DNA of 9,242 nucleotides, from assembly GCA_002727515.1 (NCBI GenBank), contig PBXF01000011.1:12464-21705 (forward strand), given 5' to 3'. The DNA is from Methanobacteriota archaeon (lineage in GTDB: Archaea; Thermoplasmatota; Poseidoniia; Poseidoniales; Poseidoniaceae). The notes beneath the pieces were generated by a model. That model saw only the letters and a list, made by a program, of their open reading frames with translations, had not been told where the DNA came from and searched no databases. Positions 1 through 6,605 of the stretch are shown here, one piece after another; the stretch's first letter is position 1, and every line of letters begins with the position of its first letter. The position numbers and the translations under genes are program-made.

Positions 1-999
1 GCTGCACTACTCTATATCGTAGCAATGCGAATTACCGTAATTGATGGGTTTTATGTTTTGGCTATAGCAAGATTACTTCACGGCGCTTCAGGAGCAGGAA
101 TTATGACAGCAGGATTTGCTGCTGCGAGTGATATTTGGCCAACTAATTTCGGCGAAATATCTGGGAAACTTATCGCAATGGCAACTATCGGTGGTTTACT
201 TGGGCCAGTTATTGGTGGTGCGGCATATACCGTGAACGAAGAATTTGCATTCTTTGGTTTGGCGTTGATAACCGCTCTAGTGATACCTCTTGTTTATGTC
301 ACGACCAAAGAATTAGGCCAAGGCGGTCAGCCTGCACAGGGATCAGTTCCTCTCAAGGTGTTTATACAAAATCCAGTTCTATTCAGAATTGGAGTTTTGG
401 TCACAATGACGACTCTGGCAACGGGAGCATTAGAAGCAGGAGTCCCTCTTTTCTTGGCAGATAATCTAGGTTTGAATGCAGCATGGATTGGCGCAGTACT
501 ACTCGTTATGGTTGTTGCTCAAGGTTTAGGCGGCTGGATGTGGGGATACCTTGTAGATAGAAATGGTCCAGTTAGATATATGATATTCGGTTGGTGTTTA
601 GTGACCATATCTCTGATTGCAGCGGGATATGTAGCACACTCGATTTCTGATAAAACACTTGCAGCATACATGATTATTGTTTTACTGGGAATGTTCCAAT
701 TCGCAATATCAGCCGCTCAAGTACCAATGTTGCCAATAATCGACACTGCTACCTCGCAAGTATACGGTAAAGGCGGAGCAGGATTGGCATTTGGGGCATT
801 CGGTACAGCATGGGCTGCAGGGACAATAATCGGGCCGCTAGTGATTGGCCCTGTTTTTGATTACACTAATTCCTGGGGAATTACATTAGGAATTTTAGCA
901 ATCCCAATGCTAGCCGGATTGATAATTACCATATTCAACTCACAATTATTGCATGATTGCTATTCAGAAGAGATGGAAAAACGTCTGGAATCAGAATAG
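1..999 (+). CDS. MFS transporter, DHA/VMAT-like, 5' end outside window
   Basis: C-terminal part of a major facilitator superfamily permease in the cytoplasmic membrane, probably a proton-coupled exporter of small molecules. The frame is open to base 1, so the ATG at 25 is internal and roughly the first three helices are missing. About nine hydrophobic segments remain (TM4 to TM12), with a hydrophilic central loop near residues 95-112 counted from that ATG. Residues 47-65 match the antiporter motif C of TM5 exactly: G-x8-G-x3-GP-x2-GG (bases 163-219). GYLVDRNGP near residues 174-182 is the motif-A-like loop between TM8 and TM9. Motif C is characteristic of drug:H+ antiporters of the DHA type, and the TM11 region (AFGAFGTAWAAG) also fits DHA1/VMAT-like carriers. 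The substrate cannot be read from the sequence. The gene ends 55 bp before E1 on the same strand. The family is secure, the substrate is unknown. Confidence 0.88.
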   Translation, partial: AALLYIVAMRITVIDGFYVLAIARLLHGASGAGIMTAGFAAASDIWPTNFGEISGKLIAMATIGGLLGPVIGGAAYTVNEEFAFFGLALITALVIPLVYVTTKELGQGGQPAQGSVPLKVFIQNPVLFRIGVLVTMTTLATGALEAGVPLFLADNLGLNAAWIGAVLLVMVVAQGLGGWMWGYLVDRNGPVRYMIFGWCLVTISLIAAGYVAHSISDKTLAAYMIIVLLGMFQFAISAAQVPMLPIIDTATSQVYGKGGAGLAFGAFGTAWAAGTIIGPLVIGPVFDYTNSWGITLGILAIPMLAGLIITIFNSQLLHDCYSEEMEKRLESE

Positions 1000-1016
1000 T
1001 CTCTCAATGGGATGGC

Positions 1017-1050
1017 TGATAAAACAACCCCTACTCGGAGTGTTGGGTTG
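1017..1050 (+). promoter_or_regulatory. TATA-like box plus dyad upstream of E1
   Basis: The gap between the MFS stop and the E1 start holds TGATAAAAC at 1017-1025. This is a TATA-like element which, with archaeal spacing, would start transcription a few bases before the ATG at 1055. Directly after it lies the dyad CAACCC (1025-1030) / GGGTTG (1045-1050). Its spacer contains the short palindrome ACTCGGAGT (1033-1041). The dyad sits where a bound repressor would block polymerase, or where an RNA hairpin would form at the 3' end of the MFS transcript. No T-run follows, which argues against an ordinary intrinsic terminator. Both roles are inferred from position alone. Confidence 0.3.
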
Positions 1051-1054
1051 AGTT

Positions 1055-3634
1055 ATGGTTCAAGGGGAATTGCCGACCATCAGGGGTAAAGATTGGAACC
1101 CCAAGTCACCTATTGAATTTTCAAATCCATTGCCTGCTGATGCAGCAAAAACCGAGGTTCTTCGATATACTGCAGAGAGACATGATGGACATTTGCAACT
1201 CGTTGGAGCAGTTTGGGATTACGTAATTAATTCGGAAACGTCATTTGATGGGAAAGAATGGTTTGAGTTTTCAAACCGATTTATGGATGCTCTAAAACAA
1301 GGCCTCAGTGGCAGATTGAAGGTTGCTGGCCTGTCTCAAGGAGAGATAATTCCAAGAAGGAATGCAGAGATGCACCTCGAAAGAAGAGGCGACCACTTCT
1401 TAATCAATATCAAATTGACACTGAGAAGACTAGCTCATTACATGTCTGCTAATTTGGAACAAAGACTAGAATGGCAGAGAATGATGACTAGAACAAGAGC
1501 ATTAGATACCCATCTGAAAGATGTTTTTGTTAATGGCATGGATACTCCAGATGGAGGTAAATTTGGTGGTAAGGGTTTCCGCTCAACTTGGCAAGAAGCA
1601 TGTGTAGCAGCCGCTACGGCATTGAAACGGTCCCCTGAAAATGAAAAAGGATCTGACTACACTGGTGATTTCGTTGCCCCGATGATAAGAGATATTGGCT
1701 TATGTATGGCAATGGGTGACACCGTGAAAGACCTCATGACAGCACAAATGGGTAAGAAGGGTTCTATTATGGATGGTGGAATTGACGGTGCTGGTGGAAG
1801 AGACTTACATGTCGGATGTTTTCATAGAGGAATACTTCCACCAACTGCGCCATTGCCTATCGCTTCAGTCACCATGACTGGTATGGCATTATCTGCATGG
1901 AAGCAAAATTTGGACAGGTTTCATGTTGCTTGTATAGGCGAGGGTTCGTCGTCTTCAGGTGAATGGTGGGAAGCACTAAATTTTGCATCTACCAGAGGAC
2001 TCCCAATCACCTACATCCTTCAAAACAATCAAATTGCGTTAGACACACCTCCAATCAACCAGTCGAATACAGAACTCTGGGCGGATAAAGCGGTTGCTAT
2101 GGGCATGCCATCATGGACAATAGATGGCTCCGATCCTGCCGCTTGGCATGCATCTGTCGCAACGGCAAGAGAATTTGCTATGGAAGGTGGAGGCCCAACG
2201 CTGATTCATGTTGAAACAATGAGAGGTTGTGGCCACGCTCATCATCATGACGACCTATATCTTGGCTCTGCCACTGGAACTCCACCAGGTTATGTAGATA
2301 GAGATTTATTAGAATACTGGGAACAAAAAGACCCAATTCCAACTCACAGAAATCTACTATTGTCGTTAGGTGTAACTGAAGAAGAATTACTTGAAATGGA
2401 ATCAGAAGAGGAAGAATTGGTTGACTCTGCTAGAGCGGAAGTAGAGGCCATGGATTGGCCTGACCCAAAAACAGTTACAATCGGAGTAACCTCAATTCAC
2501 GATGCAGATACTCACGATGACCATTTGCAACGTTTAACTGGTTCAAAAATCGCTGAAGAACACCACTCTGAGTTACAAGTAGGCGAATGCTTACTTAATT
2601 ATGTTGAATCAGGTGGTTGGACTTATTCAAGGGCGATTCAGCAGGCTATGTGCGACATAGCAGAAAGATATGGTGATGACACAATTTTCATGGGGGAAGA
2701 CATGGAAGTAGCAGGAGCCTTTGGTATGAATATACCACTGAAAGCAAATGGGCACCAAGACAAATTACTAGACATGCCACTTTGTGAAGCTGTAATCATT
2801 CATTCTGCCACAGGTGCTGCATTATCTGGTATGCGGCCAATGGCTGAAATTCAATTTGGGGGTTTTGCTGCACTTGCTCACAATGCATTGATCAATAATG
2901 CTGCAATGCTAAGATGGAGATGGGGTGCGAAAGTACCTATGACAGTCAGGATACCATTGGGGGCAAGAACTCGAAGCGGGCCATTCCATGCGAACATGAT
3001 TGAGTCGTGGTATGCAAATGACCCGGGATTAATTGTCGTCGCACCGGGAACTCCTCAAGATGCCTATGATTTGTTAGTTGAGGCTGCAGCCATCGATGAT
3101 CCAGTGTTGTTTTTGGAACATATTGGACTTTATGGTTTGAGAGGTGGTAAGACTGGCTGGGGTCAGAATATTAACCAGAACGTGGAGACAGAATCTGTCA
3201 ATAAAGCAGTTGAAAATGGAACATCTTACAAAATTGGAAAGTCAGAAGTAATTAGGGGAGGAGAAGACCTTACCTTGCTGACATGGGGATCAATGCTGCA
3301 TATCGCAAAAGAAGTTGCAGATAAGTTGTCATCAGAAAATATTGAAATCGAAATCATCGATGCAAGAACCTTGATTCCTTTTGACGCTGAAACTTGTGTT
3401 TCAAGTGTAATAAGAACCGGCCGTCTAGTTGTTTTGCAAGAAGGACAATGGTTTGGAGGAATTGGCCATTCTATGCTATCAAGAATCCTCGAGGATGCAT
3501 TTTACGCATTAGAATCAGTGCCGGTTGTAATTGGTGCACTCGACACACCTGTGCCGTTTTCTCCGCCTCTTGAAAACCATACGATTCCTAACGCTTCGCA
3601 TGTAGAAGATGTTATTCGTCGTTTGATTGGATAA
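1055..3634 (+). CDS. Fused alpha-beta 2-oxoacid dehydrogenase E1
   Basis: Thiamine-diphosphate-dependent E1 that decarboxylates a 2-oxoacid (pyruvate or branched-chain type) and passes the acyl group to a lipoyl E2. Both E1 subunits are in one 859-aa chain. Residues 1-130 match nothing I recognise. The alpha part covers about 135-470. Its ThDP/Mg motif is G295-E-G-297 followed by N324-N325, with E where D is usual. GH at 393-394, D399-D400 and Y402 match the alpha active-site loop. An acidic linker (about 440-515) leads to the beta part (about 520-700), with GED at 547-549. E578 lies where the cofactor-activating glutamate of E1-beta is expected, and H645 where its catalytic histidine is. A transketolase C-terminal domain covers about 725-859. 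An in-frame TGA at 1049-1051 makes ATG 1055 the earliest start. No E2 or E3 gene is nearby. The alpha/beta order rules out DXS and AceE/SucA types. Substrate unknown. Confidence 0.93.
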   Translation: MVQGELPTIRGKDWNPKSPIEFSNPLPADAAKTEVLRYTAERHDGHLQLVGAVWDYVINSETSFDGKEWFEFSNRFMDALKQGLSGRLKVAGLSQGEIIPRRNAEMHLERRGDHFLINIKLTLRRLAHYMSANLEQRLEWQRMMTRTRALDTHLKDVFVNGMDTPDGGKFGGKGFRSTWQEACVAAATALKRSPENEKGSDYTGDFVAPMIRDIGLCMAMGDTVKDLMTAQMGKKGSIMDGGIDGAGGRDLHVGCFHRGILPPTAPLPIASVTMTGMALSAWKQNLDRFHVACIGEGSSSSGEWWEALNFASTRGLPITYILQNNQIALDTPPINQSNTELWADKAVAMGMPSWTIDGSDPAAWHASVATAREFAMEGGGPTLIHVETMRGCGHAHHHDDLYLGSATGTPPGYVDRDLLEYWEQKDPIPTHRNLLLSLGVTEEELLEMESEEEELVDSARAEVEAMDWPDPKTVTIGVTSIHDADTHDDHLQRLTGSKIAEEHHSELQVGECLLNYVESGGWTYSRAIQQAMCDIAERYGDDTIFMGEDMEVAGAFGMNIPLKANGHQDKLLDMPLCEAVIIHSATGAALSGMRPMAEIQFGGFAALAHNALINNAAMLRWRWGAKVPMTVRIPLGARTRSGPFHANMIESWYANDPGLIVVAPGTPQDAYDLLVEAAAIDDPVLFLEHIGLYGLRGGKTGWGQNINQNVETESVNKAVENGTSYKIGKSEVIRGGEDLTLLTWGSMLHIAKEVADKLSSENIEIEIIDARTLIPFDAETCVSSVIRTGRLVVLQEGQWFGGIGHSMLSRILEDAFYALESVPVVIGALDTPVPFSPPLENHTIPNASHVEDVIRRLIG

Positions 3635-4202
3635 TGAAATTTGATAATACCGCTCCAACAACAGGAGCTACGATATATAGTGCTAAATTTCCTGAATCTG
3701 TAACTATATTAGGTCCAATACTCCTTGCAGGGTTCATACTAGAACCTGTAAATTTGCCAAATGTATATGCTAAAATTCCAACCATAATTCCGACACCTAG
3801 TGCTAGTGTTGGTAGTGATACATCATGATTGACCAGCACATGTATTGAATACATCAATAGGAATGTTATACAGATTTCAATTATAATTGCTTCAGAGTAG
3901 GGTACTGAAACGCTTGTAGCCCCATCCATCACAATTAGAGCTGCAACAAATCCTCCAAAGCATTGGGCGGTTATGTATCCTGGCAAATACTTGGTTTCAA
4001 GGTCACCTTTTGCAGCAAATGCAATCGATACGGCAGGATTGATATGTGCTCCAGAAATTGGCTGAAATAGTAATATTGCAACTGTTACAGATGTTCCAAA
4101 TGCAATGCTTATCATGATTGGACTCCAACCTAGAGCGATTGAACCACATCCAAAAAGAACCATCAAAAAGGTTCCTAGAAACTCGCCAACGTACCTGTTC
4201 AC
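3612..4202 (-). CDS. Aquaporin (MIP family), AqpM-like
   Basis: Membrane channel for water or small neutral solutes. At 196 aa it is short for the family (usually 220-280), yet it has six hydrophobic segments and both half-helix motifs: NPA at 55-57 and NPA at 157-159, the latter followed by R160. The shortness comes from compact loops, not truncation. Aligned by eye with E. coli AqpZ, the selectivity filter is F35, A145, S154, R160. The water-specific histidine is replaced by alanine, as in wider-pore members; archaeal AqpM has Ile and Ser at the two changed positions. Glycerol, CO2 or H2S passage is therefore possible but not shown. The start is GTG at 4202; upstream in frame there is no ATG, GTG or TTG before a stop. 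It is divergent from the cation exchanger, and its 3' end overlaps the E1 gene by 23 bp. Family certain, permeant inferred. Confidence 0.93.
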   Translation of the reverse strand: MNRYVGEFLGTFLMVLFGCGSIALGWSPIMISIAFGTSVTVAILLFQPISGAHINPAVSIAFAAKGDLETKYLPGYITAQCFGGFVAALIVMDGATSVSVPYSEAIIIEICITFLLMYSIHVLVNHDVSLPTLALGVGIMVGILAYTFGKFTGSSMNPARSIGPNIVTDSGNLALYIVAPVVGAVLSNFIIQSNDE

Positions 4203-4238
4203 ATTGAAATCTAAGAGAATTGATTAGATTGTTTTTTG

Positions 4239-4244
4239 TATAAA
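4239..4244. promoter_or_regulatory. Central TATA element shared by divergent genes
   Basis: TATAAA on the plus strand, which reads TTTATAC on the minus strand (4239-4245 reversed). Its midpoint is about 40 bases from the exchanger ATG (4282) and about 40 from the aquaporin GTG (4202), in a 79-bp intergenic region. Archaeal transcription usually begins about 25 bases from the TATA centre, so each gene would have a leader of roughly 13-15 nt. Neither side has an obvious purine-rich BRE or Shine-Dalgarno motif. That the box serves both directions is an inference from this symmetry. Confidence 0.5.
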
Positions 4245-4281
4245 TGAGAACCATCAAAGAGGTGTACTTTGTCCGGTAAAC

Positions 4282-5415
4282 ATGGAGGAAGAAAAGGTCA
4301 AGGAACAAGGCCTTGGTTCCTTACTCCAGTGGAACGCGTTTATTATTGCCTTAGCGTTATTTGTGACTCTTTTCATACTAGAAGGAATTACAACAGTGAA
4401 TGATTGGACAAACATTGGAATTCTTTTATTATTGGTTGTAATTGCAATGGCACTGCTAATTACCAGTGCGGATTTTTTCGTCGAAGGAGCAAAAGGTCTT
4501 GCACGAAGGGTCGGAATGGCTGAAGTTGTTATTGGTTTGACAATAGTAAGCATCGGAACTTCACTTCCCGAGATTCTAGTTACAGCGACAGCATCTGCGA
4601 CCTCTGAAAGTGATCCAGCGCTCATGGATTTAGCAGTTGGAAACATATACGGTTCAGTGCTTGTTCAAATTACATTGGTATTAGGTATAGTCGTGGCTTA
4701 CAAGCCTCTTGAGATAAGGCCTGCATGGCTTCGTCGAGATGGGCTCTTGATGTTAGCTTCAGTTCTAATGCTTTCAGGACTTTTATGGGAAGGCGGTGGA
4801 TTAAGTAGAGTTGAAGGAGCAATTCTTTGTCTTATTTACTTGCTATACCTTTTCTGGTTGTTATCAAATAAGGACAAAATCAGGGAGGATGAATTAGAAC
4901 TAGTAGATGAGATAAAATCATCTGAATTTTCTTGGAGCGCAACAGCATACGGTGTCATGGTAATACTTGGTCTTGCTTTAGCAGTTTATGCAGCCTCGCA
5001 ATTGGTTAATTACGCTGCAGAAATAGCATATAAACTCAACGTGCCACATGCTGTAGTAGGTACAACAGTTTCAGGATTAGGTACATCATTACCGGAATTA
5101 ACAGTCGCAATGATTGCGGTAAGGAAGAGCCAGGGAGTTGCTATTGGTACTCTAATTGGCTCAAACATCACCGATCCTCTCCTTTCAATCGGAATAGCAG
5201 CACTTATCTCGCCGATTTCTATTACCTCTGCATCATATGATTTGACGATGTATCTGATAATTCCAGCAACTCTTATCGCTGTGAGTGTTTGTCTTGCAAT
5301 GATGTGGTCTGGATTTACTTTCAGTCGTTTGGAAGGCAGTATTTTGATTGGACTTTATGCGATTTTCCTAATTTTGATTGAATTAGAGAGACAGGGATAC
5401 ATAACTGTCGGATGA
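4282..5415 (+). CDS. Ca2+/cation antiporter (CaCA family, NCX-like)
   Basis: Membrane exchanger that probably moves Ca2+ against Na+ or H+. The two inverted alpha repeats are clear: GTSLPE at 92-97 with a partner helix at about 119-136, and GTSLPE at 267-272 with GSNITDP at 293-299. From recalled M. jannaschii NCX (NCX_Mj) positions, the ion ligands would be E97, Q129, E272 and D298. Q129 replaces the usual Asn of repeat 1, and the GSN of that repeat reads GSV (124-126), so the halves are unequal. At 377 aa it is longer than the ~300-aa archaeal exchangers because of an extra N-terminal hydrophobic segment (about 17-37) and a charged central loop (about 197-215), giving about eleven membrane segments. 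ATG 4282 is the only standard start between the upstream in-frame stop and the first repeat. It heads a same-strand run with the acyl-CoA dehydrogenase 37 bp downstream. Ion preference is not determined. Confidence 0.92.
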   Translation: MEEEKVKEQGLGSLLQWNAFIIALALFVTLFILEGITTVNDWTNIGILLLLVVIAMALLITSADFFVEGAKGLARRVGMAEVVIGLTIVSIGTSLPEILVTATASATSESDPALMDLAVGNIYGSVLVQITLVLGIVVAYKPLEIRPAWLRRDGLLMLASVLMLSGLLWEGGGLSRVEGAILCLIYLLYLFWLLSNKDKIREDELELVDEIKSSEFSWSATAYGVMVILGLALAVYAASQLVNYAAEIAYKLNVPHAVVGTTVSGLGTSLPELTVAMIAVRKSQGVAIGTLIGSNITDPLLSIGIAALISPISITSASYDLTMYLIIPATLIAVSVCLAMMWSGFTFSRLEGSILIGLYAIFLILIELERQGYITVG

Positions 5416-5418
5416 TAG

Positions 5419-5450
5419 TACTGCTTATTCAGTATGGCCCTATGGGCTAT
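5419..5450 (+). repeat. Two adjoining inverted repeats before the acyl-CoA dehydrogenase start
   Basis: Almost the whole 37-bp gap between the exchanger stop and the next ATG is palindromic. TACTG (5419-5423) pairs with CAGTA (5430-5434) across six bases. ATGGCCC (5434-5440) pairs with GGGCTAT (5444-5450) across the 3-base loop TAT, with one G-T wobble. The second hairpin ends two bases before the ATG at 5453. The two stems share base 5434, so they could be alternative structures. No U-run follows. A role in translation control, mRNA processing or protein binding is possible but unproven. Confidence 0.4.
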
Positions 5451-5452
5451 TC

Positions 5453-6601
5453 ATGGTCGACTTCCAATTGGATGAAATGCAAGAGATGCTTCGTGAATTG
5501 GCTCATGAATTTGCAGTTGATGAAATCAGGCCAAATGCAGAACATTGGGATTTGGATTCAGTATATCCAAAAGAAGCAATCAAAGCCGCACATGAAATGG
5601 GTTTGCTAAATTTACATATTTCCGAAGAATACGGTGGCCCTGGATTAGGCACAATGGAAGAAGTTCTTGTCAATGAAGAACTTGCTTGGGGGGACCCAGG
5701 TTTTGCTACAGCTGCGTATGCAACAGCTCTTGCTTGTGCCCCAGTAATTACCGGAGCCACTGATGAACAAAAAGAAAAGTACCTCAGGATGGTTGCTGAA
5801 GATGGCGCTCTAGCATCCTATGCGGTTACAGAACCTGGAGCTGGTTCTGATGTTGCTGCATGTAAAACCCACGCGGTCAAAGATGGCGATGAGTATGTTA
5901 TGAATGGCTCAAAAATGTGGATAACAGGTGCAGGATATGCGGATTGGTTCTTTGTTTTAGCAAAAACTGATCTAGATGCGGGATACAAAGGGATGTCTGG
6001 ATTTATTGTTGATGCAAATTCCCCTGGACTAACTCTTGGAAAAAAGGAAAACAACATGGGGCAGCGATGTTCTGACACACGTTCTATTTCATTTGATGAT
6101 CTCAGAATACCGGCAGAAAATCTAGTTGGTGGAAGTGAATCTGGCGGTTGGATGAATGCAATGAAGGCTTTTGATATGTCAAGACCGAATATCGCAGCCC
6201 ACGCTACTGGTCTAGCAAGGGCTGCCTATGAGCACTCGCTACAATATTCAAGTGAAAGACAGACATTCGGTAAGCCACTACATAAACACCAAGCAATACA
6301 ATTCATGCTTGCTGATATGAAAACTAAAATCGAAGCATCTAGAATGTTGACTTGGAAATCAGCATCAGATTTCGACCGTGGAGTCAAAAACACAGAATCA
6401 GCAGCGCATGCAAAAAGATTTTCTGCAGATATAGCAATGGAAGTAACTACGGATGCAGTCCAAGTTTACGGTGGATACGGATACTCAGAAGAATATCCAG
6501 TCGCACGATTAATGAGAGGCGCAAAAGTAATGCAAATCTATGAAGGAAGCAGCCAGGTCCAAAGAATGATAATTGGAAGAGAGATTACCAAAGGTTTGTG
6601 A
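5453..6601 (+). CDS. Acyl-CoA dehydrogenase, MCAD-like
   Basis: FAD enzyme that introduces the trans-2,3 double bond into an acyl-CoA thioester and passes electrons to electron-transfer flavoprotein, as in beta-oxidation or branched-chain amino acid breakdown. At 382 aa it is standard length and complete. The N-terminal helical domain covers about 1-115. Family signature 1 (VTEPGAGSD) is at 125-133 and the middle beta domain at about 120-225. The C-terminal helical domain has GGYGYSEEYPVARLMRGAK at 340-358, then Y363-E364-G365 with E364 at the position of the catalytic base of MCAD. FDMSRPNIAA (240-249) resembles the MCAD segment more than the isovaleryl-CoA type, so a straight or short/medium chain is the better guess. 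RDAK of most homologues reads RGAK (355-358). The first in-frame start is ATG 5453. It lies between the exchanger and the molybdenum cofactor genes, 4 bp from the latter, so it is probably co-transcribed. Confidence 0.95.
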   Translation: MVDFQLDEMQEMLRELAHEFAVDEIRPNAEHWDLDSVYPKEAIKAAHEMGLLNLHISEEYGGPGLGTMEEVLVNEELAWGDPGFATAAYATALACAPVITGATDEQKEKYLRMVAEDGALASYAVTEPGAGSDVAACKTHAVKDGDEYVMNGSKMWITGAGYADWFFVLAKTDLDAGYKGMSGFIVDANSPGLTLGKKENNMGQRCSDTRSISFDDLRIPAENLVGGSESGGWMNAMKAFDMSRPNIAAHATGLARAAYEHSLQYSSERQTFGKPLHKHQAIQFMLADMKTKIEASRMLTWKSASDFDRGVKNTESAAHAKRFSADIAMEVTTDAVQVYGGYGYSEEYPVARLMRGAKVMQIYEGSSQVQRMIIGREITKGL

Positions 6602-6605
6602 TCGT

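Noticed and set aside
1..999. MFS gene as a truncated pseudogene
   Set aside because: The frame is open to base 1 and the missing helices are simply beyond the window edge; no internal stop or frameshift is seen.
1055..3634. E1 as DXS, transketolase, or a homodimeric AceE/SucA enzyme
   Set aside because: The order E1-alpha motif (GEG...NN), then E1-beta motif (GED, E578, H645), then transketolase C-domain fits an alpha-beta fusion and not those families.
3634..3828. Small plus-strand reading frame whose ATG overlaps the E1 stop (TAATG)
   Set aside because: It lies wholly antisense to the aquaporin gene, including the region coding the second NPA motif, and its product shows no domain. The TAATG contact is chance.
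3612..4202. Aquaporin as a decayed, shortened gene
   Set aside because: Both NPA motifs, the filter arginine and all six hydrophobic segments are present; only the loops are short.
4232..4237. T6 run as an intrinsic terminator
   Set aside because: It lies inside a divergent promoter region where neither flanking gene ends, so it is more likely promoter-associated AT-rich sequence.
4003..4308. Minus-strand reading frame covering the aquaporin 5' end and the divergent promoter
   Set aside because: It is a shifted frame of the aquaporin region, rich in Cys/Trp/Arg with no family features, and overlaps the true gene.
6573..6605. Upstream TTG start extending the nucleotidyltransferase by 11 residues
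   Set aside because: It would overlap the acyl-CoA dehydrogenase by 29 bases and adds residues before the normal family N-terminus; ATG 6606 fits better.
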